Position numbers and translations under genes: made by a program
The notes under the pieces: model-generated
Seen by the model: the letters and a program-made list of their open reading frames with translations, nothing else
Told to the model about the DNA's origin: nothing
The model's database searches: none
NCBI GenBank assembly: GCA_015207585.1
Contig: JADEWQ010000065.1
Span: 1-32,708 of the forward strand
Origin: Pleurocapsales cyanobacterium LEGE 06147
Lineage (GTDB): Bacteria > Cyanobacteriota > Cyanobacteriia > Cyanobacteriales > Xenococcaceae
DNA: 32,708 nucleotides
Direction: 5' to 3'
Shown: piece after piece, positions 8,967 through 19,777 of the stretch
Layout: each line of letters starts with the position of its first letter
Numbering within the stretch: position 1 is the first letter of the stretch

Positions 8967-9070
8967 AAGTCGAGAGTCAAGAGTCAATACTAGATCGCCA
9001 AAACTTATCTTTTCTTATGTTCGCGCTCGAAAGACTAAGCCTTAAAGGAACTAGCACTCACTCTCGACTT
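8967..9070 (-). repeat. Long-range inverted repeat between apcB and apcC
   Basis: AAGTCGAGAGT (8967-8977) and ACTCTCGACTT (9060-9070) are perfect 11-bp complements, 82 nt apart. Three 7-bp AGTCRAR-type units (8968-8988) overlap the left arm. No U-run follows. In the apc transcript the arms could form a stem that partly attenuates or processes the message ahead of apcC; this is inference. Confidence 0.5.
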
Positions 9071-9118
9071 CCCGAACTTTACGCTAGCTACTTTCAACCA
9101 ATTAAATTTAGTTTTTAG

Positions 9119-9604
9119 CTAGCTTAAGCCAGAGCAAATGTAGTCGAAGTAAACGCCCATTTCTTTACCAGCGTCTGCACCAACCAAGCTAGCAGTAACT
9201 TCTTTCATAGCTTGGATTGCTTGAACTGTGGAAGAAATAGGAACGCCTAGAGAATTGTAAGTTTCTTTCAAACCGTTGAGCACGCGCTCGTCTAAGATGG
9301 ATGGATCGCCAGCTAACATAGCATAGGTAGCATAGCGGAGATAGTAGTCGAGGTCGCGGATACAAGCAGCATAACGACGAGTAGTGTACATGTTGCCGCC
9401 AGGACGAGTAACGTCAGAGTACAGCAATGATTTGGCTACAGCTTCTTTGACGATGTTAGCTGCGTTAGCACTGATAACGCTTGCTGCACGAACCCGCAGT
9501 TGACCGGTTTGAAAATAGCTTTTGAGCTTGTCCATGGCAGCATTATCGAGGTACTTGCCTTGAACGTCAGCAGAATTAATAACAGAAGTGATTGCGTCTT
9601 GCAT
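9119..9604 (-). CDS. apcB: Allophycocyanin beta subunit ApcB
   Basis: The 161-residue biliprotein pairs with ApcA to form the allophycocyanin (alpha-beta)3 discs of the phycobilisome core. The bilin site is [16 protein letters not shown], with Cys81 as the phycocyanobilin thioether ligand. Asn71 in the PGGNMY motif is the residue that is N-methylated in this family. The N-terminus [20 protein letters not shown] is typical of ApcB. It lies 113 bp downstream of apcA and is surely cotranscribed with it. It is full length with no unusual residues. Confidence 0.97.
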   Translation of the reverse strand: MQDAITSVINSADVQGKYLDNAAMDKLKSYFQTGQLRVRAASVISANAANIVKEAVAKSLLYSDVTRPGGNMYTTRRYAACIRDLDYYLRYATYAMLAGDPSILDERVLNGLKETYNSLGVPISSTVQAIQAMKEVTASLVGADAGKEMGVYFDYICSGLS

Positions 9605-9717
9605 AGTTTTGTTTCCTTAATCTTAACTTAAGTCTTAAAGGTCTTAACTCTGACAAGTTGTCTCGCTTTTATAAAGAAGGCTTTGTGCCGCTAAAAAAAT
9701 CAGCTAACAGCATTACC

Positions 9718-10203
9718 TTACTGCATCGCACCGACGACATAGTCAAAATAAGAGGCAGCTTCAGCCGCATCTTCCGAAGACATCATCCCAGTAGCAACTT
9801 CTTTCATGGCGCGAATGCTTTGAGCAACTGCACCAACATCGGTGCCCAAGGATTTGTACATTTCCCGTACGCCTACCAAACCTATTTCTTCAATAGGAGT
9901 TACGTCGCCAGCAACTACACCATAAGTAATTAGGCGTAGATAGTAATCCATGTCGCGTAGACAAGTAGCTGTCATTTCTTCTCCATAAGCATTGCCGCCA
10001 GGAGAAACGATATCGGGACGTTTTTGGAATAGTTGATCGCCTGCTTGTTTGACAATCCGCTCGCGAGATTCGGTCAAGGTTTGAGCAATCCGCAGACGGC
10101 TCTCGCCAGAGGAAACAAAAGCTTTGATTCTTTCTAATTCACCAGGACTCAAGTAACGAGCTTCGGCATCAGCATTCACGATTGACTTCGTGACAATACT
10201 CAT
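9718..10203 (-). CDS. apcA: Allophycocyanin alpha subunit ApcA
   Basis: The 161-residue alpha chain of allophycocyanin, the main core pigment passing energy from phycocyanin rods to the terminal emitters. The N-terminus [22 protein letters not shown] is diagnostic. The phycocyanobilin ligand is Cys81 in [12 protein letters not shown], and the [10 protein letters not shown] loop precedes it. It is the first gene of the apcABC segment and is preceded by a 739-bp leader and promoter region after apcE that holds a nested hairpin. This spacing fits separate, stronger transcription of apcABC than of apcE, as known in other cyanobacteria. Confidence 0.97.
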   Translation of the reverse strand: MSIVTKSIVNADAEARYLSPGELERIKAFVSSGESRLRIAQTLTESRERIVKQAGDQLFQKRPDIVSPGGNAYGEEMTATCLRDMDYYLRLITYGVVAGDVTPIEEIGLVGVREMYKSLGTDVGAVAQSIRAMKEVATGMMSSEDAAEAASYFDYVVGAMQ

Positions 10204-10392
10204 TGATGAATTCCTCCAGAAAAAATTAAATTAAGTTTGCGTGAGTTACCTTTTGTTAAAGGTGAATCTGTTTGACCAAGTAAACAGTAAGCTTACCTAC
10301 TTGATGATGAAACCCTTGCTTCTTAATAAGCATTCAGGGCTGAATCTGAAGTAGTGCAGCTAGGGCGATGAACCATTGCTGTTACGCCCTTG

Positions 10393-10435
10393 AGGGTCAA
10401 CCCCTTAGAGTAATAGATTACTCCTTTTTGACCCT
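10393..10435 (-). promoter_or_regulatory. Nested hairpin in the apcA leader
   Basis: The outer arms AGGGTCAA (10393-10400) and TTGACCCT (10428-10435) enclose a perfect inner hairpin, GAGTAAT (10408-10414) and ATTACTC (10417-10423), with a 2-nt loop. It lies about 190 nt before the apcA start. On the minus strand no U-run follows, so it is more likely a leader or stability element than a terminator. Confidence 0.5.
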
Positions 10436-10763
10436 TAGTTTTTACTAATGAGCTACAAATTAGTATTGCAGCTAGTTAAACCAAGGTGTTAAAGATGGTC
10501 GCCGTCTTAACAAAGCTTTACATTACAGTTGGGATTGGATTAATTTCTAGCCTGATTAATTTTATTTTTGCTTGATGTGTTAGAAGGGCATAAATACAGT
10601 CCCTACTAGACACTGTCAAGTTGACCAGTAAAGCATCGCAACCCAAATTATTGTGCGGCATTTAGTTCACTTAAACTCTTTTTTTTTAATAAATTGTAAT
10701 ATTGCCCTTCAGGAAACTTGTCCTGGATAACGGGTCTTGCTTAAAGCCAGTTTTAGACAAATA

Positions 10764-10811
10764 ACAAAACTAGGAATGATGGTTCGTAAACCAATCGTCT
10801 CCGAACCATCA
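10764..10811 (-). terminator. Probable terminator of apcE
   Basis: TGATGGTTCG (10777-10786) and CGAACCATCA (10802-10811) form a perfect 10-bp stem with a 15-nt loop. On the minus strand it is followed by TTCCTAGTTTTGTTATTTG. It lies about 130 bp downstream of the apcE stop codon. Its T-run starts several bases after the stem, so termination may be partial and allow some read-through into apcABC. Confidence 0.6.
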
Positions 10812-10942
10812 ACAATAGTCTATTGGTGGCAATTAGTGACCCCATAAAGGAGTAGATGCTTCTTGTCCTGTTTTACGGCGATTTACCTCGTTAACTAAGA
10901 TAAGAGCATCATGAAGTTGTGTTTATCTTTCCCCTATTTAGC

Positions 10943-13642
<2,700 letters not shown>

Positions 13643-13770
13643 TTAAGTACGTTTTTTACTTATAGTTCAGCTTTTAGATTAAAACTTTTCGTGCTTCCTT
13701 AGCGTTTTTATTAAGAAGTGTGTAGCGATCGCCTTAGTCGCAGACGAGACAAGCTAGTACTTTTAAGGGA

Positions 13771-13819
13771 AGGCAAAAGGCAAAAAGCTATTAGCTGTTA
13801 GCCGTTAGCTCTTAGCTAA
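13771..13819. repeat. Heptanucleotide tandem array (7 units)
   Basis: Seven in-register 7-bp units: two AGGCAAA, one AAGCTAT and four of consensus TAGCYNW. It sits about 135 bp upstream of apcE, in the spacer 13637-14138, which otherwise shows HIP1 sites but no gene. It resembles the STRR (short tandemly repeated repetitive) sequences of cyanobacteria. Confidence 0.65.
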
Positions 13820-14100
13820 AAGCTTATTTATAGGTGTTGCATCATTCTAGGATGGTAGGTTTAATTTACGTCCTAGTGGTAGAAATGAAAGCGAGCGCTT
13901 ACGCGCCTGCTTGCAGATCGCTCTTCAAAATACCCACTTAAACTGCTAAAAGCGATCGCTGGTTTTTTACAATTAATTAAGTACTGCTTGACTTACGCTC
14001 TTTGATAAGGAATCAAAGTTAAGTTCAGAAATAAATCCATAATCTCGCTGATTTTTACTTAATAAAAATACATGAATTACTAGAACAGTTGCAGATTTCA

Positions 14101-14181
14101 CCAAGAAATAAATTTCTGGCTCAAATATATAAGTCCGTTTAAACGGACTTGAGCATCTTAGACAGAGAATTTATTCTCTGG
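14101..14181. repeat. Palindrome cluster (MITE-like intergenic repeat)
   Basis: Three dyads stand in a row. AGAAAT and ATTTCT are separated by 2 nt (14104-14117). A perfect 20-bp palindrome spans 14131-14150 (half-site AAGTCCGTTT). AGAGAAT and ATTCTCT are separated by 2 nt (14164-14179). The first and third dyads are both followed by GGCT. This layout resembles small interspersed palindromic repeats of cyanobacteria. It supplies the last codons and stop of the broken ORF next to it. Confidence 0.6.
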
Positions 14182-14318
14182 CTACTAGAATAAAATAGCC
14201 TTCCCCATTCTTTTTGTCTTAACTGGCGCACCCATTGGCTGCCATCTTTCATTTCTTGGCGATCTTTCCACATTCCCACGAAAGGATCATCTTTTAAATT
14301 AGATAAGTACCTGTGCAA
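14139..14318 (-). pseudogene. Truncated antitoxin-like small protein (N-terminus lost)
   Basis: On the minus strand one frame reads YLSNLKDDPFVGMWKDRQ and then EMKDGSQWVRQLRQKEWG. This resembles the C-terminal end of short cyanobacterial antitoxin-like proteins (DPFIGMWxDREDMxDSSxWVRxLRQxEW). The conserved part is 14204-14309. Upstream the frame is closed by a TGA at about 14335, with only a TTG (14318) available as a start, so the DNA-binding or N-terminal half is missing. Downstream the reading runs into the palindromic repeat, which adds an unrelated tail. No toxin partner is visible. Family resemblance is from memory of the motif. Confidence 0.5.
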
Positions 14319-14344
14319 AATTAATTTAACATTCGATCAAAGTA

Positions 14345-14365
14345 GGCAAGAGGCAAGAGGCAATA
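14345..14365. repeat. Heptanucleotide tandem repeat (3 units)
   Basis: Two GGCAAGA units and one GGCAATA in register, between the antitoxin-like remnant and the 41-residue ORF. Confidence 0.5.
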
Positions 14366-14404
14366 GAAAAGATAACCAATTAGTAAATATATAAATAATT
14401 TTGC

Positions 14405-14530
14405 CTACTTACTTAAAGTTGTTTCAGCAGGTAAGATTGTAGGATGTAACTTCCGATCTAATATTTTTCTTTCTTCTTCTGTCAAGGAATTAATTATTTC
14501 TATTAAAGAATCAATAAGTTTTGTATTCAT
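14405..14530 (-). CDS. Small hypothetical protein (41 aa) downstream of the restriction-modification gene
   Basis: A short frame from ATG 14530 to TAG 14405 begins MNTKLIDSLIEIINSLTEEE and continues RKILDRKLHP to a 41-residue end. The N-terminal 28 residues form a plausible amphipathic helix pair. The pattern IxSLxEIIxSLxxEERxxLxxKL is common in tiny cyanobacterial proteins that sit next to toxin-antitoxin or restriction genes. It starts 34 bp behind the stop of the MmeI-like enzyme on the same strand, so cotranscription is likely. No good ribosome-binding site is visible. Function is unknown; it could equally be a leftover of a longer antitoxin. Confidence 0.5.
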   Translation of the reverse strand: MNTKLIDSLIEIINSLTEEERKILDRKLHPTILPAETTLSK

Positions 14531-14563
14531 GTTTTTATTTTTAAATGATTTCTTGGTTTAAGA

Positions 14564-17266
14564 TTAATAAGGAGATTCTGCACCGATTACTTTTTCGCCT
14601 CGTTTTTCTTTCTCGGCTAATTCTAAATTTACTTCTAAAAGCTTGGCTAAAATGTCATCTTGTTCTTTAAAATCATAAGCTTGCATTACTAATTTATCTA
14701 ACTGTTGATGAAGTTGATAAAGTTTACTTGCTGGTTCGTGGAAGTAGACGTTATATAGTTGAGTAATGCCCCATTGTTTTTTATCCATCTGTTGCGATCG
14801 ATATTCGTGTAGTTCAATGGCTTTGGTGCGAATTTGTTGAACTATTTTTTGGCTTGGCTTTTGTGGAAAAGGAAAAGTTTCAAAACAAGTTGTAGAAGTG
14901 TATGCTGTTCTATCTTCTAAAGTTGATTTTTGTGCTTCCATCCAAATGCGATGAATTTTAGATGTAAGAATGCCAAGAATGTAATAGTCTTCTGAAGCAA
15001 CAACTACTGACTTATCTCCAGGTAACCAATCAAGTGGTGCAGAAATAAAAATAGCCCACTTAGAAACTCTTGGTACTGTAAAATAATAAGATAATGGCGC
15101 GATCGCTTCTCTCATTTTTAAAGCATTTACACCAAAATTCCACCAATTTAATCTTCTGCGATCGCTACGATTTTTATCTCGTTCTGGTTTAACATAAGTT
15201 TTAATATGGTCAAAAGGTAACTTATAATCGCTGGCATTTTCTAAAGACATATTCACAAAATCAATAATCCATCTATCTGGTTTGCCGCTAATATTTTGTG
15301 CTAAATTATGACCCATCGAAAATAGCTTTAAAACTTCTTGATTTTTAAAGTCTTTAGTAATCCATTCTGTAACTTTTGTTTCAGTAATAATAAAATTTTT
15401 ACCTACGGGACTTATACCTTGGAAACACTTATTTAGATTAGCCTCTAAAGTTTTCGCTTGACTAACATCAATTTGAGCCTGCAAAGAAGAATTAATAAAG
15501 CTAACTTGCTTATTATCTAAAAAATATTGTTTAGGTTGTTTTAAACTCCAGTTAACAATACTGACATGAACATTTGCTTCACCCGACCAAGGTTGAGTGG
15601 AAATTGCTTCGTGAATGTGACCTTTATTATTAGTTATATAATCCAAAGTAGCTTTACGGCTTTTTCCTTGGCTGATAGAATTTGTACCGACTAAACCGAC
15701 TCTTCCTGTTTCATTTATATTGTCATGAGCAAGACGAAACCAATAACTACAAAAATCAACTGAATCTTTAACATCTGGAAATTGTTTAAATACTCGATCT
15801 ATATATTCATCTCCCAAATTCAATCGCATATGCTTGCCACCCAAAAAGGGAGGATTGCCAATAATTGCGTTAGCTTTTACCCAAGGAGTGAATAAAGCAT
15901 CTTGACAAACAATATTTTTATCTAAAGTATCGAGAGGTAATTCTTTTTCAGTTAAATTTAGTTTATCGATCGCAACTTTTTTAGCAATAGTTAAAGTTAC
16001 TTTAGCTAACTCTACCGCAAAAGGATTGATATCCATTCCATAAAACTGTAGCGGTGTTACCAACCCCATTTGTACTTGTTGCTTGAGAGTTTCTGATTTA
16101 CGACGGGATGATATTTTTTCGATTAATAACTTTTCAATTTCTTTTAGTTCTTGATAGGCTATATACAAAAAATTTCCCGAACCGCAAGCAGGATCGAGTA
16201 TTTTGTAGTTTTGTAATTCTAACTGTAGCGAGTTTAATTCAGAAATATTATTAGCAGCTTCAATTTTTGCTTCCCAATAATTGCTAATAGTAGGACGCAC
16301 TATTTTCATAATGTCTGCTTCGGAAGTGAAGTGCATCCCATAAGCATGACGTTCTTTTTGATTTGCCGTACCTTCAAAAATATTACCAAAGATTGCTGGA
16401 CGAACTTGTTGCCAATTTTCCCGCGCGGCTGTGTCTAAATAATTTAATTCTTCTTTGGTTAGTTCGATTGGGTGGATAGTCGCAAACAAACCGCCATTAA
16501 AATAGTCTACTCCCTTATATCTTCCCGCAGGAGTAACTCCAGGTCGATTCATTTCATAAAATAACCCGCCCAAAACATCATAAGAACTTTTGCCACCAAG
16601 ACAATCTTGAATACAACTAACAAACATATCTTGCGGTAATAAGCCTCTATCTTCAGCAAACATAGCCAAAACGCACTGTAAAATCAATCTTTGTGCGTCT
16701 AAAATGCCAAAGCCTTCTTTTTCACCTCTTTGTTTGAGGATTTCACACAGTTCGCCCATTTTGCGGGCAGTTTTTTGAGTGACTTCTACCTGATTGTTTT
16801 GAAAAACAGGGTTTTTTGGTTCTAAACCCATGAAGCCAAAAGCAGAAGTTCTTGCGGGTAAATTCTTTAAAGTAACAATATCTACAGGCTCGTCAATTTG
16901 GTTATCAAAATCGTAAATCCAAAACTCATCAAAATTGCATAGCATTACGTAGCGCGGACGATTCGGGACTATTCTCGTCCAGTAATTAAAAGCCTGACGA
17001 TAGTGTTTGCCTAAGTCTTCCCCCTGCTTTTTCATTTCAATCAGTACGCGGGGTTTCCAAACGAGATCGGCAAAACCAGTCTTTCCCTTTCTACTTCCTT
17101 TTTTAATCGCTACTTCATATTCAGCACCCGCTTGTAATGCACCCTGATGTCCAAAAGCTTGAAAAAAACGCTCTAAAAATACCTGTGCTTGACTTCTTTC
17201 TCTTCCTGTAATGTATTGCCAGCGATAATTAACAAAATCTTGCAGACTTTGGGCAGTAGCTACCAT
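14564..17266 (-). CDS. MmeI-like single-chain restriction-modification enzyme (type IIL/IIG DNA methyltransferase)
   Basis: The 900-residue protein combines nuclease and adenine methyltransferase. The N-terminal domain has a D-x9-ExK nuclease motif (Asp67, Glu77, Lys79 in FADLVWKPRVLIEMK), as in MmeI. A helical linker (about 165-320) follows, then the methyltransferase with motif I DPACGSGNF (358-366), the FYGMDINPFAVELAK motif (about 408-422) and catalytic motif IV NPPF (471-474). The segment after about 590 would be the target-recognition domain, ending with a helical C-terminus. In MmeI relatives one strand is methylated by the same polypeptide, so no separate methylase is needed, and none is present. 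Recognition sequence cannot be read from the protein. Length matches the family and all catalytic motifs are intact. The small ORF behind it may be cotranscribed. Confidence 0.9.
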   Translation of the reverse strand: MVATAQSLQDFVNYRWQYITGRERSQAQVFLERFFQAFGHQGALQAGAEYEVAIKKGSRKGKTGFADLVWKPRVLIEMKKQGEDLGKHYRQAFNYWTRIVPNRPRYVMLCNFDEFWIYDFDNQIDEPVDIVTLKNLPARTSAFGFMGLEPKNPVFQNNQVEVTQKTARKMGELCEILKQRGEKEGFGILDAQRLILQCVLAMFAEDRGLLPQDMFVSCIQDCLGGKSSYDVLGGLFYEMNRPGVTPAGRYKGVDYFNGGLFATIHPIELTKEELNYLDTAARENWQQVRPAIFGNIFEGTANQKERHAYGMHFTSEADIMKIVRPTISNYWEAKIEAANNISELNSLQLELQNYKILDPACGSGNFLYIAYQELKEIEKLLIEKISSRRKSETLKQQVQMGLVTPLQFYGMDINPFAVELAKVTLTIAKKVAIDKLNLTEKELPLDTLDKNIVCQDALFTPWVKANAIIGNPPFLGGKHMRLNLGDEYIDRVFKQFPDVKDSVDFCSYWFRLAHDNINETGRVGLVGTNSISQGKSRKATLDYITNNKGHIHEAISTQPWSGEANVHVSIVNWSLKQPKQYFLDNKQVSFINSSLQAQIDVSQAKTLEANLNKCFQGISPVGKNFIITETKVTEWITKDFKNQEVLKLFSMGHNLAQNISGKPDRWIIDFVNMSLENASDYKLPFDHIKTYVKPERDKNRSDRRRLNWWNFGVNALKMREAIAPLSYYFTVPRVSKWAIFISAPLDWLPGDKSVVVASEDYYILGILTSKIHRIWMEAQKSTLEDRTAYTSTTCFETFPFPQKPSQKIVQQIRTKAIELHEYRSQQMDKKQWGITQLYNVYFHEPASKLYQLHQQLDKLVMQAYDFKEQDDILAKLLEVNLELAEKEKRGEKVIGAESPY

Positions 17267-17604
17267 ATATTTACGGGATAACTGATAGATTTAGCGTTCC
17301 CGTTTTCTATGGCTGATTTATACGAAAAATTACGTGACTTGAATAAATGTGTCTAATTATTAAGCAAATTTTATCTAAGTATTTTTTGTTAATTAATTGT
17401 GGAATTTGATAATGCTTTGCAGACCGCTTTTTAATTTTGCTTTTTATATTTAATCTTCTCTGCGCTCTTTCTTAGCCTCCTTTGCGCCTTTGCGTGAGCC
17501 AAATTAACTTTTATACCAAGATCGACTAATTGGGAAAAATACAGCTAGGAGTGAAATAATTATCGGGGATGTCTTAAAAATTTTAAAAATCGACCAAATA
17601 GATA
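17267..17604. other. Divergent spacer between the restriction-modification and methyltransferase genes
   Basis: A 338-bp AT-rich region that must hold both promoters. A stretch at about 17456-17503 contains CCTTTGCGCCTTTGCGTGAG, a sequence type seen in many cyanobacterial spacers. I see no gene and no strong hairpin. Confidence 0.45.
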
Positions 17605-18831
17605 ATGTCTGATTCACAAGCCATTAACACGGCAGTTGCCAAACTCTACAACACCTATCCCTTTCCCCCCGATCCTCTTTCCGATGACGTACCGCCTGGC
17701 TATAACTGGCGTTGGAGTTGGATTGGAGCATATAACTTCTGTACCGGACAAAAACCATCGCGTCAGAATATTCGCATTCTTGATGCTGGCTGCGGTACTG
17801 GTTCGGCGACAGACTATTTAATTCATCTCAATCCCGACGCAGAAATAGTTGCCATAGATTTAAGCGAGAAAGCTTTAGAAGTAGCACGGGAACGCTGTCG
17901 TCGTTCGGGAGTTATCGCTAACCATAAAAAACCCGTTGAATTTCATAATCTTAAGCTAGAGGATGCCACTCAGCTACCAGGAGAATTCGATCTAATTAAT
18001 TGCGTTGGGGTATTGCATCATTTACCCGATCCGGTTAAAGGAATCCAAGCCTTGGCAAAGAAATTAGCCCCTGGAGGTTTACTGCATATTTTTGTTTATG
18101 CGGAGTTAGGACGCTGGGAGATTAGATTAATGCAAAAAGCGATCGCTCTTCTGCAAGGAGATAAACAAGGAGATTATCGCGATGGCGTTAAAGTTGGTCG
18201 CCAAATTTTTGACAGTCTACCGGAAGATAACCGCCTTCTCAAACAAGAAAAAGAAAGATGGTCTTTTGAAAATCATCGGGATGAATCTTTTGCCGATATG
18301 TACGTCCATCCCCAGGAAATCGATTACAATATCGACACCCTTTTCGAGTTAATCGATGCTTCTGGACTAGAGTTTGTTGGTTTTTCTAATCCCGATTATT
18401 GGCAGCTAGAGCGATTAATTGGCAAGTCACCCGAGTTGATGGAGAGAGCAAAACAGTTGAGCGATCGCGCTTTGTACCGTTCGATCGAACTGCTCGATCC
18501 TACCCTAACTCATTACGAATTTTTCCTCACTCGTCCCCCTCTGCCCAAAGCTAATTGGTCAGACGATCGCGTTTTGCTCCGAGCCATTCCCGAACGTCAT
18601 TCTTGTATGCAGGGATGGCCCAGTCGCAGTTTCTTTGATTATGAATACCGAATGGTTAATTTATCTGAAGCAGAGTTCGAATTTATCTCGGCTTGTGATA
18701 AAAACATAGAAAATCAGCGTACTGTAGAAGAAATTCTAGCCGATCGTTCTCTAGATTTAGAGGAAGTGCGATCGCTCCAGCAACGACAATTAATTCTCTT
18801 AACTCCAGCAAAATCAAGCACGAAAGAATAG
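17605..18831 (+). CDS. Class I SAM-dependent methyltransferase
   Basis: The 408-residue soluble protein begins with a conserved LYNTYPFPPDP segment, followed by a methyltransferase core with motif I RILDAGCGTGSAT (57-69), the acidic strand end VAIDLS, and NCVGVLHHLPDP (about 132-142), typical of Rossmann-fold methyltransferases of the UbiE/type 11 kind. The C-terminal third (from about 320) is not part of that fold. It ends in a helical segment (RTVEEILADRSLDLEEVRSLQQRQLILLTP) that resembles a small winged-helix. The substrate is unknown; such proteins in cyanobacteria are annotated only as methyltransferases. The gene stands alone, upstream of the ATP synthase operon on the same strand but 427 bp away. 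Confidence 0.88.
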   Translation: MSDSQAINTAVAKLYNTYPFPPDPLSDDVPPGYNWRWSWIGAYNFCTGQKPSRQNIRILDAGCGTGSATDYLIHLNPDAEIVAIDLSEKALEVARERCRRSGVIANHKKPVEFHNLKLEDATQLPGEFDLINCVGVLHHLPDPVKGIQALAKKLAPGGLLHIFVYAELGRWEIRLMQKAIALLQGDKQGDYRDGVKVGRQIFDSLPEDNRLLKQEKERWSFENHRDESFADMYVHPQEIDYNIDTLFELIDASGLEFVGFSNPDYWQLERLIGKSPELMERAKQLSDRALYRSIELLDPTLTHYEFFLTRPPLPKANWSDDRVLLRAIPERHSCMQGWPSRSFFDYEYRMVNLSEAEFEFISACDKNIENQRTVEEILADRSLDLEEVRSLQQRQLILLTPAKSSTKE

Positions 18832-18924
18832 GTCTCATTAGGCGAGTGGCGATCGCCCAATTCTCTATTCAGAAAATTTTAATAATTGTTACTCTACCGT
18901 GATATGATTGCAAATTGTCTGGGC

Positions 18925-19235
18925 TAAGTCGTGCGGTGGTCGAGCAAGCTGCTGCCTTGCCCGAGCAAAAGTTCGGGTAACCGACATAAACCGAGCGGGT
19001 TATCAATCTCGACGAGATTGAGCTAGCTCAACTCAGCACTGTTACGTTTAGGAACAGTGACCGTTGAGAATTTATTTCCTCGTACAAAACTTTTATTGGA
19101 CGAGGGAAAGTTTTAGTGCCAGACAAACAAACACTTATGGGTCAAAATAATTATTTTGACTTTTAACTTTTGACTTCCGAGGGACTTCTCCTATTCCTTG
19201 CCCAAAAAGACAAGGCTTGCGTCGAAAGTCCCGAG
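18925..19235 (+). ncRNA. Structured leader or ncRNA candidate upstream of the atp operon
   Basis: In about 310 nt there are at least six inverted repeats. CCCGA/TCGGG is at 18960-18977. TCAATCTC/GAGATTGA is at 19003-19021. A stem CTCAAC (19027-19032) with GTTGAG (19063-19068) encloses CACTGTT/AACAGTG (19037-19059). TTTCCTCGT/ACGAGGGAAA is at 19075-19109. A perfect 20-bp AT palindrome spans 19141-19160 and is followed by TTTTAACTTTT. GGGACTT/AAGTCCC is at 19181-19232. The 14-bp palindrome TTGAGCTAGCTCAA (19018-19031) overlaps two of the stems, so alternative folds are possible. It may be a 5' leader of the atp mRNA or a separate RNA ending at the AT palindrome. I recognise no known family. Confidence 0.45.
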
Positions 19236-19258
19236 GTCAGTAGCCGAGAAACGTAGCT

Positions 19259-19714
19259 TTGTCTAATCAATCCCAAGAACCTATACCAAGACAAGGGGAG
19301 GAACTGACTCGAGCAAGTTCTTCCTTTACAAAATCGGGTAATTCCATGCAAGAGTATTACCAACTGCAAACGACTTTGTTGTGGGTAACTCTAATTTTAA
19401 TCGGCATAATTTTTTTCCCGGTTTGGTATTTTTACTCCTTAAATACTGCTTTTAACTATTTGTTAGGAGCGGGAGTAGGTTTAATTTACTTAAGATTATT
19501 AGCCAAAGATGTTGAACGCCTAGGTCAACAAGGAAAACGTCTCGGAGCTAAAGGATTAGCAGTATTTGCTATTTTGATGATTGTTGCTAGTAAATGGCAG
19601 CAATTACACATTCTCCCAGTCTTTTTAGGATTTCTGACCTATAAAGTAGCCATCATTTTTTACATGCTGCAAACTATTTTTGTACCAGCTAATAATGTAG
19701 AGAAAGATGGTTGA
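19259..19714 (+). CDS. atpI: ATP synthase subunit I (AtpI/Atp1)
   Basis: A small membrane protein at the head of the ATP synthase operon that helps assemble the c-ring. Four hydrophobic segments are visible, including [35 protein letters not shown] and [18 protein letters not shown], with the conserved [10 protein letters not shown] loop between the second and third. The start is uncertain. The frame opens with TTG at 19259 (151 residues, hydrophilic N-terminal extension), and an in-frame TAG lies at 19241. The first ATG is at 19346, just before MQEYYQLQ, giving 122 residues. Cyanobacterial homologues often carry a hydrophilic extension before this motif, so TTG is kept. It is followed after 63 bp by atpB. 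Confidence 0.85.
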   Translation: MSNQSQEPIPRQGEELTRASSSFTKSGNSMQEYYQLQTTLLWVTLILIGIIFFPVWYFYSLNTAFNYLLGAGVGLIYLRLLAKDVERLGQQGKRLGAKGLAVFAILMIVASKWQQLHILPVFLGFLTYKVAIIFYMLQTIFVPANNVEKDG

Positions 19715-19777
19715 ATAAAGATAAGCGAGAAGTTCGGTAAAGATTGGCTGTATTAGTGTTTTGCTTAATCTAGGCGA

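Larger units (their letters stand above)
10204..10942. other. apcE-apcA intergenic region with apcABC promoter and leader
   Basis: The 739-bp spacer must hold the apcABC promoter on the minus strand. It contains a terminator-like hairpin behind apcE (10764-10811) and a nested hairpin about 190 bp upstream of apcA (10393-10435). I could not place -35/-10 boxes with confidence, and no ORF with a usable start codon is visible. Confidence 0.6.

Noticed and set aside
9658-9933. 91-residue plus-strand frame overlapping apcA
   Set aside because: It is antisense to a clear allophycocyanin gene and has no family-like motif.
10833-10915. Minus-strand peptide tail ending RKTGQEASTPLWGH between apcE and apcA
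   Set aside because: It looks protein-like, but the frame is closed upstream by a stop and has no start codon, so it cannot be expressed as it stands.
18925-19110. tRNA, 6S RNA or riboswitch in the atp leader
   Set aside because: No T-loop or anticodon geometry, no 6S-type long bubble stem and no recognised riboswitch core; kept only as an unassigned structured region.
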